From: an uncultured Alistipes sp.
Lineage (GTDB): Bacteria; Bacteroidota; Bacteroidia; Bacteroidales; Rikenellaceae
Direction of reading: 5' to 3'
DNA length: 64,000 nucleotides
Assembly: GCA_944321175.1 (NCBI GenBank)
Contig: CALUKI010000017.1
Location: forward strand, 1 to 64,000
The position numbers and the translations under genes were made by a program. The stretch's first letter is position 1. Each line of letters opens with the position of its first letter. Below the pieces are notes generated by a model. The model did not search any database, was not told where the DNA came from, and worked only from the letters and a program-made list of their open reading frames with translations. Below are positions 55,690 to 64,000 of this stretch, piece by piece.

Positions 55690-56988
55690 TTATTTCGTCT
55701 CCGGCGACTCGGGACGCACCATCTTCCACAACACGACGGCCGCGATGATGTGGAGCGTACCCATGATCGCGAAGAGCGTATACCACGCTTCGGACGGGAT
55801 CGACCCGACGAACTGGTTGAACACCACGCTGCCCAGTGCGCCCGCACCGCAGCAAATGCCCATCACGCTGGCCACGTTCTTGATCGGGAAGGTCTCGGCC
55901 AGCACGACCGGCAGCGTATAGAGCCAGCTGAGGCACATCACCGCCACGAGGCTGAAAATCGCCACGACCAGCCCCACACGCCATGCGAACGAGAGCGTCT
56001 CGCTGGCGCCGACATAAGGCACCGCCGCACAGAGCGGTGCGACGACGACCACCGCCATCAGCATGACCTTGCGCGCCGACAGTGCGCTGCGACCCCGCTT
56101 TATCATCGAATCCGACCAGACCGAGGTGAGGATTCCGCCCAGCGCACCGACGAGGAACGGGATGCCGCCGATCCACTGGATCATGTTGAGCGTCTGTTCG
56201 TGCGTGAGGTTCTGCGCCTCGCCCATGCCGCGCAGGTAGCCCGGCAGCCAGAAACAGCAGAAATACCACACGGGGTCGCTTATCAGACGGATCAGGAAGG
56301 CGCCCCACAGCGTGCGCGTACGGAAAAGCCCGCCCAGCGTGAAGGACTTCTGCTCCTCGCCGGAGGAGGTCATCCGGTCTACGTTGACCGTACGGTCGAG
56401 AATCTCCTGCGACGGCGTGCGGTAGACGACCATCCACAGCCCCGCGATGACGAGACCCGCCACACCGGCCACGAGGAACACCTCCTGCCAGTTCGAAAAC
56501 CAGCGCATGAGCCATGCGATCACCAGCGGTGCGATCACCGCGCCCAGCGATCCGCCGACCGTACAAAGGCTGTTGGCCGTCGCACGCTGCCGCTTCTCGA
56601 ACCAGAGCGTCACGGCCACCAGCTGTCCGGCGAAGATCGTCGGCTCGGCCAGTCCCAGGATGCCGCGGCACACGGCAAACTGCCAGACGGTCTGCGACAT
56701 ACCGCCTCCGATGCAGGCCAGCGACCAGATGACGATTCCGGCCAGCATGACGCGCTTCGGGCCGAAACGGTCGACCAGAATCCCCGATACGGGGTACATC
56801 AGCGCGTAACAGATCAGGAAGACGTTGACGATCCATGCGTACTGCATGTCGCCGATGCCGAAATGTTCCAGAATTTCGGGTTTGAGGATCGAGAGCAGCT
56901 GCCGGTCGAGGTAGTTGCAGATGATGGCGATGAACATGGTCGCCACGATCACCCACTTGCGTTTGTTCGGGTCTTTGAGTAGATTCAT
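55690..56988 (-). CDS. MFS transporter, ACS (anion:cation symporter) type
   Basis: A 432-residue carrier with about 12 membrane segments. CNYLDRQLLSILKPEI near 24-39 and the loop LVDRFGPKRVMLAG (71-84) fit the ACS family (hexuronate and other organic anion symporters). It is the likely uptake system for the operon substrate. It lies 15 bases after araB and 22 before copy B. Confidence 0.87.
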   Translation of the reverse strand: MNLLKDPNKRKWVIVATMFIAIICNYLDRQLLSILKPEILEHFGIGDMQYAWIVNVFLICYALMYPVSGILVDRFGPKRVMLAGIVIWSLACIGGGMSQTVWQFAVCRGILGLAEPTIFAGQLVAVTLWFEKRQRATANSLCTVGGSLGAVIAPLVIAWLMRWFSNWQEVFLVAGVAGLVIAGLWMVVYRTPSQEILDRTVNVDRMTSSGEEQKSFTLGGLFRTRTLWGAFLIRLISDPVWYFCCFWLPGYLRGMGEAQNLTHEQTLNMIQWIGGIPFLVGALGGILTSVWSDSMIKRGRSALSARKVMLMAVVVVAPLCAAVPYVGASETLSFAWRVGLVVAIFSLVAVMCLSWLYTLPVVLAETFPIKNVASVMGICCGAGALGSVVFNQFVGSIPSEAWYTLFAIMGTLHIIAAVVLWKMVRPESPETK

Positions 56989-57003
56989 TGGTTGATTGAA
57001 GTT

Positions 57004-58674
57004 CTATCGATTGTTTTTCAGTCGTTCGGTGAAGGCGCCCACGGCGCGGTAACGGGCATAGCGTTCGTTCAGCACTGCCTGCCGCGACACGTCGGGCACG
57101 TAGCTGCACGACGCGGGGGCGCAGAGCGCCTGCTGCGCCTCGGTGACCGAAGGGTAGAGTCCCGCGATGGTAGCCGCGTGGATCACCGCCCCCATCGCTC
57201 CGGCCTGTTTGCAGTCCGAGACGTCGATCCGCATACCGGTCGTGTCGGCCAGCAGCTGCATCACGAAGGGCGACTTTTGGGCGATGCCGCCCACACCGAC
57301 CAGACGTTCAATGACAATGCCGTGCTCCACCAGATGGTCGAGAACCCGTTTCGTAGCAAAGGCCGTCGCTTCGGCAAAGGCATGATAGATTTCGGGCGCC
57401 GAGGTCGAAAGGCGCAATCCGGCAAGTGTCCCCGTGAGCGTGTTGTCCGTAAAGGGCGACCGGCGGCCATTGAGCCAGTCGGTTGCCAACGGAGCATCGG
57501 CCCGCAGCGGCAGCGCTTCGGCTCCGGCCGTAAGCGCACCCATGATTTGCTCTTCGGTTTCGGCAATGAGCCTGTCGCGCGTTGCGTCATCGACCAGCCG
57601 TGTCTTTGCGAGAATCTCCCGCAACGGCCAGCACAGCAACCGTTTGAACCACGCATAGACATCCCCGAAAGCAGAGAGTCCGGCTTCGAAGCCGATCATG
57701 CGGGGCAGAATCGATCCTTCGACCTGGCCGAAGACCCCTTCGATGACCCGATCTCCAATCTGTTCGACCGGAGCCACCGCCATGTAACAGGCCGACGTGC
57801 CGAGATTGAGCACCACCGTACCGGGTTGGATTCCGGCACCGACGGCTCCCGAATGGGAGTCGATGTTCCCGACACCGACGGCTATTCCGGGCCGAAGGCC
57901 CAATTTTTCGGCCCACTCTTCGGTCAGGGAGCCTGCGGCGACGTCGCAGCCGTAATTTTCCTTCGGCAGATGGCGCACGATGGGCAAGAGCAGCGGGTCG
58001 AGCGCCTCAAAGAAGGATTCGGGCGGGAAACCGCCCCACTTCTCCGACCACATCAACTTGGCTCCGGCCACACAATGTCCCATCCTTACGCTTGCAGCGT
58101 CGGGACAACCCGTCAACACGGCGGGGATCCAGTCGCAGAGTTCGACGGCCGACCAGGCATCGCGCCGCAGGGCCTCGTCGCGCCGCAGCAGATGCAATAT
58201 TTTCGACCAGAAACACTCAGCCGAATAGTTGTTGCCGGTAAAACAGGCATAATTGACCGGCGACGCAGCGCAGAGGGCATTGATTTCGTCCGATTCCGCC
58301 TGTGCCGTATGGTCTTTCCACAGCACGAACATCGCATCGGGATTTTCCGCATAACGGTCGTACAAGGCCAGCGGCACACCGTTCCGATCGGTCAGGCAGG
58401 GGGTACTGCCCGTCGAATCGACCGACAACGCGACAATCTGCGGGACGATTTCCGGATGCCGTTCCGTCACGTTGCGTACTGCAAGCTGCAATGCGTCGAG
58501 ATAATCCTGAGGATGCTGCCGGAATCGCATGGCAGCAGGGTCGCTGTAAAGGCCCCTGCTCCAACGGGAATAGGGTGCTACTTCGGTATCGATCTCCCTG
58601 CCTGTAAGGGCATCGACCAACAATGCGCGGACAGAGTCTGTTCCATAATCCAGACCGATGACATAACGGCTCAT
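57004..58674 (-). CDS. araB: ribulokinase
   Basis: A 556-residue FGGY-family kinase closest to AraB: IGLDYGTDSVRALLVD (6-21), the substrate loop AENPDAMFVLWKDHT and the ATP-binding GTSACYMAV and GGIAQKSPFVMQLLADT. The catalytic aspartate is kept in GNIDSHSGAVGAG. AraB phosphorylates L-ribulose and several related ketopentoses or polyols. araA and araD are absent nearby, so the operon may not be for arabinose. First gene of a five-gene operon with a structured leader. Confidence 0.92.
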   Translation of the reverse strand: MSRYVIGLDYGTDSVRALLVDALTGREIDTEVAPYSRWSRGLYSDPAAMRFRQHPQDYLDALQLAVRNVTERHPEIVPQIVALSVDSTGSTPCLTDRNGVPLALYDRYAENPDAMFVLWKDHTAQAESDEINALCAASPVNYACFTGNNYSAECFWSKILHLLRRDEALRRDAWSAVELCDWIPAVLTGCPDAASVRMGHCVAGAKLMWSEKWGGFPPESFFEALDPLLLPIVRHLPKENYGCDVAAGSLTEEWAEKLGLRPGIAVGVGNIDSHSGAVGAGIQPGTVVLNLGTSACYMAVAPVEQIGDRVIEGVFGQVEGSILPRMIGFEAGLSAFGDVYAWFKRLLCWPLREILAKTRLVDDATRDRLIAETEEQIMGALTAGAEALPLRADAPLATDWLNGRRSPFTDNTLTGTLAGLRLSTSAPEIYHAFAEATAFATKRVLDHLVEHGIVIERLVGVGGIAQKSPFVMQLLADTTGMRIDVSDCKQAGAMGAVIHAATIAGLYPSVTEAQQALCAPASCSYVPDVSRQAVLNERYARYRAVGAFTERLKNNR

Positions 58675-58758
58675 TCTGACAACAGAAGTTTTAAGTTGGG
58701 GCGGAGAGAGCCATTCCGAAGACGAGACCGTCGGCTCTCTCCCGCTTTTTCCGATCAA

Positions 58759-58766
58759 CAAAATTA
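58759..58766 (-). promoter_or_regulatory. -7 element for the araB operon
   Basis: TAATTTTG on the minus strand, matching TAnnTTTG, with a long T run just upstream. The leader is about 80 bases and contains the GGAGAGAGCC hairpin. Confidence 0.6.
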
Positions 58767-58921
58767 CATCTTTTTTTTGGAATCGAAAGAAAAAGGATTC
58801 GTTTTTTACGTTCGGGTCGCTATTCGGCAGGAAAAGGTCAACGGATGAATCAAAAAAGAGAATCCGGGTCTCAATTGCAACACCCGGCAAGAGGAGGGCG
58901 AACCGATATTTCCGAAGCGGC

Positions 58922-58930
58922 GGGGGGGGG
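58922..58930 (+). repeat. G9 tract between araB and EamA
   Basis: Nine consecutive G, intergenic; may lie in an unannotated transcript. Confidence 0.9.
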
Positions 58931-59103
58931 TGCGAAGGGGCGGATTGCCCGTGCAAGTATCAAATGCAGGGCCGCACCGTCCGGCAAGCCATGCAGGACA
59001 TCGCATCAAACGTCCCGTCGGGCCGGACAAGCGCCCGACGGGACGATCCGCCGTCACCAGCCACAAAAACAGGACTCCCCTGCGTTTTTTCCGAAAAGGA
59101 CGT

Positions 59104-59111
59104 TATCTTTG
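59104..59111 (+). promoter_or_regulatory. -7 element for the EamA gene
   Basis: TATCTTTG, 29 bases before the ATG; no clear -33 element. Confidence 0.6.
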
Positions 59112-59140
59112 TAATGCATCTTTAACTGCACACGCTCCAA

Positions 59141-60058
59141 ATGACCCATCTGAAAGGAATCGTCTATGCCGCCTTGTCGTCGTCAACCTTCGGGCTGGCA
59201 CCCCTGTTCACCGTCATCCTGCTGCAAGAGGGGCTGTCGCCTTTCGACGTGCTGACCTATCGGTGGGGCGTCGCATCGCTGGCCCTGCTGCCTTTCGTCC
59301 TGGCATCCGGCTGGCGGTTCCGGCTCGACCGGCGCAACTTCGGCGCCGTATTCCTGTTGAGTCTTTTGCGTGCAGGCTGTTCCTTCAGTCTTGTTCTGGC
59401 CTACGCCAACATCGCAACGGGAGTGGCATCGACCATCCATTTCCTCTATCCGTTGGCCGTAGCGGTCGCCATGACGCTGCTTTTCCACGAACGGTTCTCC
59501 GGAGTTCTCTTCACGGCAATCGTAATTTCGCTGGCCGGAGCCGTTCTGCTTTCGGCGGGAGAGATCCGGTCGGAAGGGGGCAATCCGACAATCGGCATCG
59601 TCGCCGCCTGTTTCTCCGTCATTTCGTATGCGGGATACATTATCGGCGTCCGCAAGACGCGCGCCGCACAGGTCGAATCGACAACCCTGACCTTGCTGGT
59701 CATGGCCATCGGCGCGATGCTTTTCGCCGTTGCGGGGTCGCTCACAACGGGACTGCATGCAGTAACGGAGGGCCGCACATGGGGGAATATTCTTGGGCTG
59801 GCATTACCGGCCACCGCCATTTCGAACATCGCGCTGGTCAAGGCGATCAAAGCCATCGGACCGACACTGTCCTCGATTCTCGGAGCGCTGGAGCCGCTCA
59901 CGGCCGTTGCAATCGGAGTCCTTTACTTTGGAGAACCCCTTACAATAGCCGGTATAGCCGGCATGGCACTGGTCATCATCGCCGTTATGATTGTCGTCAT
60001 TTACGACGGGAAGAGACCGACGGTCACAACGCCCATTCCTCCCGCCTCGGAATTGTAA
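59141..60058 (+). CDS. EamA/DMT-family transporter
   Basis: A 305-residue drug/metabolite transporter with about 10 membrane helices in two EamA repeats (first around 8-135, second around 150-290, ending VTTPIPPASEL). Members export amino acids or metabolites; the substrate is unknown. Divergent from the araB operon but with its own promoter. Confidence 0.87.
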   Translation: MTHLKGIVYAALSSSTFGLAPLFTVILLQEGLSPFDVLTYRWGVASLALLPFVLASGWRFRLDRRNFGAVFLLSLLRAGCSFSLVLAYANIATGVASTIHFLYPLAVAVAMTLLFHERFSGVLFTAIVISLAGAVLLSAGEIRSEGGNPTIGIVAACFSVISYAGYIIGVRKTRAAQVESTTLTLLVMAIGAMLFAVAGSLTTGLHAVTEGRTWGNILGLALPATAISNIALVKAIKAIGPTLSSILGALEPLTAVAIGVLYFGEPLTIAGIAGMALVIIAVMIVVIYDGKRPTVTTPIPPASEL

Positions 60059-60418
60059 AGCCGGATGTAATTCCGCGTCTCCGCCGACCAGCCGGTGTCT
60101 GCCTGACTCCGGCCCAGCCCTCCCTGACGCCGAGACCCGACGCCGGATTCCCGATCTTGGGTCTCAGACCTTAATCTTCGTATTCCGCCCTCCCCCCCCC
60201 TCCTTTTCCAGCTCCGGCCGATTCCGCCCTCGATGCACGAAGGTGTAAAACAACCTCGGAACTACAGGCACCACCCATACAAAACCGCCTGCTGTTGAAA
60301 TAGCTCCTGCATATCGGACATTCCGGAGAAAGGCCCCTATTGCAGATTTAACAATTAATGTCTAATTTTACCATCGGTGAAAAACCGTCCGCCACCTAAA
60401 CCTGACAGCCATACAGCC
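60059..60418. other. 360-base region, EamA to BF3164-type gene
   Basis: Contains a 7-base hairpin GAGACCC/GGGTCTC (60132-60165) and a C9 tract (60192-60200). No clear -7 element for the next gene was found. Confidence 0.55.
60192..60200 (+). repeat. C9 tract upstream of the BF3164-type gene
   Basis: Nine consecutive C, 219 bases before the start codon. Confidence 0.9.
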
Positions 60419-61486
60419 ATGAAAAAGACAGCAATTCTCGCACTTCTGGTCATTTGTTGCCATAGTTGCAGCCGCCCCATCAAATACGAAGGGAGAATAA
60501 CGGCCCGACAAACCATGGCGTGTACAACTGCGGTATTGAACGATTCGTTCCTGTTCAGCTGGCCGAAAGACCTGATGATCTTGGACTCGCTGCTGATCGT
60601 GCATGACTCCTACCTGCAGACAACATCTCTTCATATCTTCCGTAAAAGCGACGGCACACACCTCAAGAGTTTCGGGGCAAAAGGGCGCGGGCCGGGAGAA
60701 CTCATCGGCATTAACTCGGTCAATACGAATTACGACGGGTCGATAACCGTCTTTGATCTCACGGGAAACAAAATCATACTTTTCGACATAGTCTCTGTTT
60801 TGCTGGATCGGAAGCCCTGTTTTACGGAGTATCCGATTCCGACGGCTCCCAATCGCATCAAACAGGTGCTTCGCCATAAAAACGAATTCATTGTAAAGGG
60901 GAATGACGATAAAATGCGATATGGATTCTGGAATCCCTCCGCGCAAACCTGTCATGACCTTTATACCGCCTATCCGCAATTGTCCGACGATCCGGAGGCC
61001 AATTGGTCGTTGACGGATTATGCCGTCCGTGTCAGATTGAGTCCCGACGGAAAGATGCTTGCAGGGGCGACCTACATAGGAGGCGTTTTGGAGTTGTTCG
61101 ATATTTCCGAAAACGGGCTGCATCCGAGAGCGGCCCGATATTTCTTCGAACCCCGCTGCGAATACCTCGAAGGGGCCCGTCCGCGATGGGTGCAACCCGT
61201 TCCGGAATCGGTTATCGGCTTCGAAGATCTTTACCTTACGGATGATGCGATCTACGGTCTGGTTTGGGGTGTCGAAAAGTCGGAGATGGCAGACAGCAAA
61301 CCGCAACTCTTCCGTTTCGATCCGAATGGGAATCCGACCACTGCCTATACGCTCTCGGACGAGGTGCTCGAAACGATCGCCGTCGATAACGACGGAACGA
61401 TCTACGGCGCAGGCTGCGATTCCGAGGGGCGATACAAATTGTGCCGATACACCCCATCGGCCAACCCGGCAGTTTCCGCAAATTGA
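60419..61486 (+). CDS. BF3164-family beta-propeller lipoprotein
   Basis: A 355-residue lipoprotein (signal ending CCHSC, Cys17 likely acylated). The body is a TolB-like six-bladed propeller pattern with repeats such as LMILDSLLIVHD, LHIFRKSDGTHLKSFG, AKGRGPGEL and the late LFRFDPNGNPTTAY. No catalytic residues are evident. Such proteins often neighbour sensory or transport genes in Bacteroidales; here the neighbours give no clear role. Confidence 0.82.
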   Translation: MKKTAILALLVICCHSCSRPIKYEGRITARQTMACTTAVLNDSFLFSWPKDLMILDSLLIVHDSYLQTTSLHIFRKSDGTHLKSFGAKGRGPGELIGINSVNTNYDGSITVFDLTGNKIILFDIVSVLLDRKPCFTEYPIPTAPNRIKQVLRHKNEFIVKGNDDKMRYGFWNPSAQTCHDLYTAYPQLSDDPEANWSLTDYAVRVRLSPDGKMLAGATYIGGVLELFDISENGLHPRAARYFFEPRCEYLEGARPRWVQPVPESVIGFEDLYLTDDAIYGLVWGVEKSEMADSKPQLFRFDPNGNPTTAYTLSDEVLETIAVDNDGTIYGAGCDSEGRYKLCRYTPSANPAVSAN

Positions 61487-61723
61487 CAGCGTCCGTTCCG
61501 GCCCGACATATCCGGATCTGCATCGGCGCAGAACCGCATCGGCGCAGGATCGGACATTTTTCCGGCAACGGCTCTTTGCGGCCCTTTTGAGCAGCCGAGC
61601 ACTGCAGAATCGTGCGAATCCGGATCCTCCGGAGGTTAAAATTCCACTGTCCCGAAACCGAAAAAACAGCGGCGTCCGATGATCCGTACAGGCAAACCCG
61701 CTCCCGCAAGGAACGAGACAAAA

Positions 61724-61751
61724 AAGAGCCCTTCCCAAGGAAAGGCCTCTT
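61724..61751 (-). terminator. terminator after the PepSY-like gene
   Basis: AAGAGGCCTTTCC pairs with GGAAGGGCTCTT (one bulge) and continues into TTTTTT on the minus strand. Confidence 0.85.
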
Positions 61752-61775
61752 CCGGTTTCGGATTTGTCGTCACGG

Positions 61776-62216
61776 CTAATCGTCAATATCGACCAGCGCA
61801 AAATTCCGGTCGAAAGTCAGCTCCAGCCCATTGGTCAGCTTCACTTCATATTCCCGTTTGTCGCGTTCGATGCGCACGACCTCCGTGTCGGGAAAGTTGG
61901 CCTTCATGTAGGCTGCGATCTGTTGGGGCACGATGGCCGCGGGCACAGTCGAGTACTTGCAGTCAACCTCTTTCCACTCACCGCCTTTGGTGAATTCAAT
62001 CTTCGAACTGTTTACGAAGACCACCTCATAGGTCGTATCCAGAAAATCCCGTTCGCTTTTGGCATAGGCGGTCTTTTGTGTCGGGAAATACTCGCGGATG
62101 AACTGTTGTGCGGCCGCGGGCAGTTGATCGATCCGGATCGGACGGTCATTGTCGGCCTGCGCCGACGAGATTCCCAGCGTCAGGAGGGCCAGGGAGAGAA
62201 TCAGCATCTTTTTCAT
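61776..62216 (-). CDS. PepSY-like periplasmic protein
   Basis: A 146-residue protein with a signal peptide (about 1-19, cut near ISSAQ) and two beta-rich halves of the PepSY-like (DUF2874-type) pattern: RPIRIDQLPAAAQQFIREYFP and a second block IPQQIAAYMKANFPDTEVV-type. In Bacteroidales such genes usually sit next to a sensor kinase, as here, and may modulate it. The start at 62216 gives the signal peptide. Confidence 0.85.
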   Translation of the reverse strand: MKKMLILSLALLTLGISSAQADNDRPIRIDQLPAAAQQFIREYFPTQKTAYAKSERDFLDTTYEVVFVNSSKIEFTKGGEWKEVDCKYSTVPAAIVPQQIAAYMKANFPDTEVVRIERDKREYEVKLTNGLELTFDRNFALVDIDD

Positions 62217-62653
62217 GGTCTTTTCGATTTTATCGGTTAAACATCTCTTTTGTTCACAGGACAAAGGTCCGGCCCGATTCTGAAAAGAATTCGAAATTCC
62301 GCGAAAAAAACGCACTTTTTTCATGAAGCGCAATATCCAAAGACAAGACGCAAGAGCGGCCCCTCCGGAATGGACGGAACGGCGGATGCGTGCGGGGCAG
62401 CGGGGATGCGCACCAGGAGGAACTGGTCCGAAGAGGGCGGAGGGGCGACGCGCCCCCGAAATGCGGCGGCAAAAACCGGAAAGAGCAAGTGGAACGGGCC
62501 GTTGCGAAAGAACGGGCGGCGGAGAGGCAAAGCCAAAAGTATCCGGCTGTAAGGATGAAAGGCGGCAGGCGGAACTGTGACAGCCCGTGTAAATACGTCA
62601 GCGGAACTTGTGAAAGGGCCCAGCGAAGAGAAGACCGCCGCAACATGCAGGGG
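62217..62653. other. 437-base region between PepSY-like gene and kinase
   Basis: A GACCTTTG on the minus strand near 62262-62269 is a weak -7 candidate for the PepSY-like gene. The rest has no supported gene. Confidence 0.55.
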
Positions 62654-63925
62654 TTACGGCCATACGACCGTAAAACAATGCCGGCCTTCGACAAACCGGT
62701 ACGCGACACGCAATCCATAATAGCGGCCTACGGCACTGACAAGCGCCAGCCCCAAACCGGTCGAACCCTCCTTTTTCGTCCCCTGATAGAAGCGTTCGAA
62801 GATATGGTCGGCATCGAGCGGTGCCGTACCGTCATTATAGACTTCGAGCGTCCGGTCATGAACCGACACCTCTACATGTCCCTGCTCTGCGGTATGCACA
62901 TAGGCATTCTTCAGCAGGTTGGTTACCAGAATCGTCGCCAGCGACTCATTCATCTCCACCACAAGCGGCCCGGCAATCCGCATCGTCTGCACGATGCCGC
63001 GCGAAGCATAGATCTCATCGTAGAGCGGAAGCTGTTCGCTTACGATCGCGGCAATATCAACCTCCGAACTCTCCGGGAACTGGCCGTTTTCGATCTTTGT
63101 CAGCAAAAGCAGTGTCCGGTTGAGCCGCACCACATGCGACAGTGTGCGCTGCATCTTGACCAGCTCGCCGAGCTGCTCCTCCTTCAGGTCACCGCAATCC
63201 AGCAGCCATTCGAGCCGGTTGCCGAGAATGGCCAGCGGAGTCTGCAACTCATGCGATGCGTTTCCGATGAACTGTTTCTGCCGCTCGAAAAGCTCCTCGG
63301 AGCGATTCACGGCCTGCTGCGTCGTCACGCTCAGGCGATGGAACTCCGGAATCGTGGCATCGACGGGAACCGGTCCGGCCACCCGCCCCGGCGTGTATCC
63401 GTCAAGCCACTGCAGGAGGGCATAAAGCGGCTGCATCGTGCGGCGGAAGACCCATACGGTCAAACCCAGGACCGTCAGCAGCAACAAAAGATAGAGAAAG
63501 ATGATCCAGTAAAAGATCGCCCGAAACAGGTCATCCTTCTCGAAGGTCGGCGTCGCCACCGTCAATTTGTAGAAATGCCCCTCCCGATCCTGAAAGATCG
63601 TCGTCAGGATACGCGCCGGTTCGGTCTCCTCCTTTTCGGGGATGAAAACTTCGGCGTCACGATAATGGATCCGGGGATGGGTCTTCACATAGTCCTCGTT
63701 GACGGGCACAATGGAGTAGTTGTTGTTCGAGCCGCTGTTGAGCGCCGGCAGTTCCCGACCCGCCAGCATGCGGACAATGATCAGTTCCGAATAGTCCTCC
63801 AGCGCATCGTCCGCCTCATCGTTGATCTCATCGACCATCGCGTAGTAGAACAGCGCAGCCCACAAGGCCATGAGCGGCAGCAGCAGCAGCGAAAGGCGCA
63901 AGGCGATACGGTAGATGAGTTTCAT
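62654..63925 (-). CDS. sensor histidine kinase
   Basis: A 423-residue kinase. Two membrane helices (about 9-28 and 136-160) flank a periplasmic sensor of about 105 residues. The dimerisation/phospho-acceptor motif FIGNASHELQTPLAI carries H225, and the ATPase domain has LLKNAYVHT (N box), DHIFERFYQ (F box) and STGLGLALV (G box). The response regulator starts to its right on the same strand, ending 15 bases before this gene. Confidence 0.93.
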   Translation of the reverse strand: MKLIYRIALRLSLLLLPLMALWAALFYYAMVDEINDEADDALEDYSELIIVRMLAGRELPALNSGSNNNYSIVPVNEDYVKTHPRIHYRDAEVFIPEKEETEPARILTTIFQDREGHFYKLTVATPTFEKDDLFRAIFYWIIFLYLLLLLTVLGLTVWVFRRTMQPLYALLQWLDGYTPGRVAGPVPVDATIPEFHRLSVTTQQAVNRSEELFERQKQFIGNASHELQTPLAILGNRLEWLLDCGDLKEEQLGELVKMQRTLSHVVRLNRTLLLLTKIENGQFPESSEVDIAAIVSEQLPLYDEIYASRGIVQTMRIAGPLVVEMNESLATILVTNLLKNAYVHTAEQGHVEVSVHDRTLEVYNDGTAPLDADHIFERFYQGTKKEGSTGLGLALVSAVGRYYGLRVAYRFVEGRHCFTVVWP

Positions 63926-63940
63926 GGCGTCGGCAGAGGC

Positions 63941-64000
63941 TTATTCGTCGGCAGTCGTTGTGACGAGTTTGTATCCGAAGCCGTAAACGGCCCGTATTTC
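63941..64000 (-). CDS. OmpR-type response regulator, C-terminal fragment
   Basis: The last 19 codons of a winged-helix response regulator: EIRAVYGFGYKLVTTTADE, with the family end VxGxGYKL. The rest lies beyond the right edge. Partner of the adjacent kinase. Confidence 0.85.
   Translation of the reverse strand, partial: EIRAVYGFGYKLVTTTADE

Larger units (their letters stand above)
58675..59140. other. 466-base divergent region, araB / EamA
   Basis: Holds the araB leader with hairpin GGAGAGAGCC/GGCTCTCTCC (about 58706-58745), its -7 element (58759-58766), a G9 tract (58922-58930), a strong hairpin CGTCCCGTCGGGC/GCCCGACGGGACG (59011-59045) and the EamA -7 element. No gene seen. Confidence 0.65.

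Noticed and set aside
54468..56982. Long plus-strand frames across the FAD and MFS genes
   Set aside because: Shadow frames of genes with clear FAD motifs and membrane segments on the minus strand.

Overview
This window looks like chromosomal DNA of a gut Bacteroidales close to Alistipes (Rikenellaceae). That is an inference from sequence character: moderately high GC, promoters of the Bacteroidetes type (TAnnTTTG at -7, often with TTTG about 19-20 bases upstream), almost no Shine-Dalgarno sequences, BACON and BF3164-type lipoproteins, and a serine palmitoyltransferase-like alpha-oxoamine synthase of the kind used for sphingolipids or sulfonolipids. No rRNA, CRISPR array, prophage or intact insertion sequence was seen.

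Layout. 0-9 kb: tRNA-Gly, a secreted GH20 hexosaminidase divergent from a secreted SGNH hydrolase, an alpha-oxoamine synthase followed 12 bases later by a GDPD-fold protein lacking its catalytic residues, a ~120-base palindrome next to a small two-repeat protein, a radical SAM protein, a secreted phosphoesterase and a lipocalin. 9-14.7 kb: dxs (isoprenoid precursors), pyrH-tlpA-frr, and a DeoR-type regulator with a G10/A8 tract in its leader. 14.9-34.1 kb: one minus-strand superoperon (rpsL-rpsG-fusA-rpsJ-rplC ... rplQ) holding the str, S10, spc and alpha ribosomal clusters with secY, map, infA and rpoA. A 914-base gene-free gap with its own promoter splits it between rpsN and rpsH, and a strong terminator ends it. 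34.5-43.2 kb: tRNA-Ala, leuS, an esterase, prfA, menA and a YgiQ radical SAM protein. 43.2-51.7 kb: xerD and prmA with interlocked promoters, a membrane TPR/AraC-type regulator with a G9 tract inside its reading frame, a BACON lipoprotein, recO, a small exported protein and an OprP-type porin.

51.9-58.7 kb is the most interesting accessory locus. It is a compact minus-strand operon of ribulokinase, an ACS-type MFS carrier, two paralogous FAD oxidoreductases and a secreted endonuclease/exonuclease/phosphatase-fold hydrolase. I read it as an uptake, oxidation and phosphorylation route for a sugar, polyol or sugar acid; the substrate is not evident. 59-64 kb: an EamA exporter, a BF3164-type beta-propeller lipoprotein, a PepSY-like periplasmic protein, a sensor kinase and the last 19 residues of its OmpR-type response regulator, which runs off the right edge.

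Best leads: the kinase/FAD operon, the pseudoenzyme paired with the lipid synthase, the homopolymer tracts that may switch regulators, the interlocked xerD/prmA promoters, the palindrome that appears to interrupt a small gene, and the gap inside the ribosomal superoperon.
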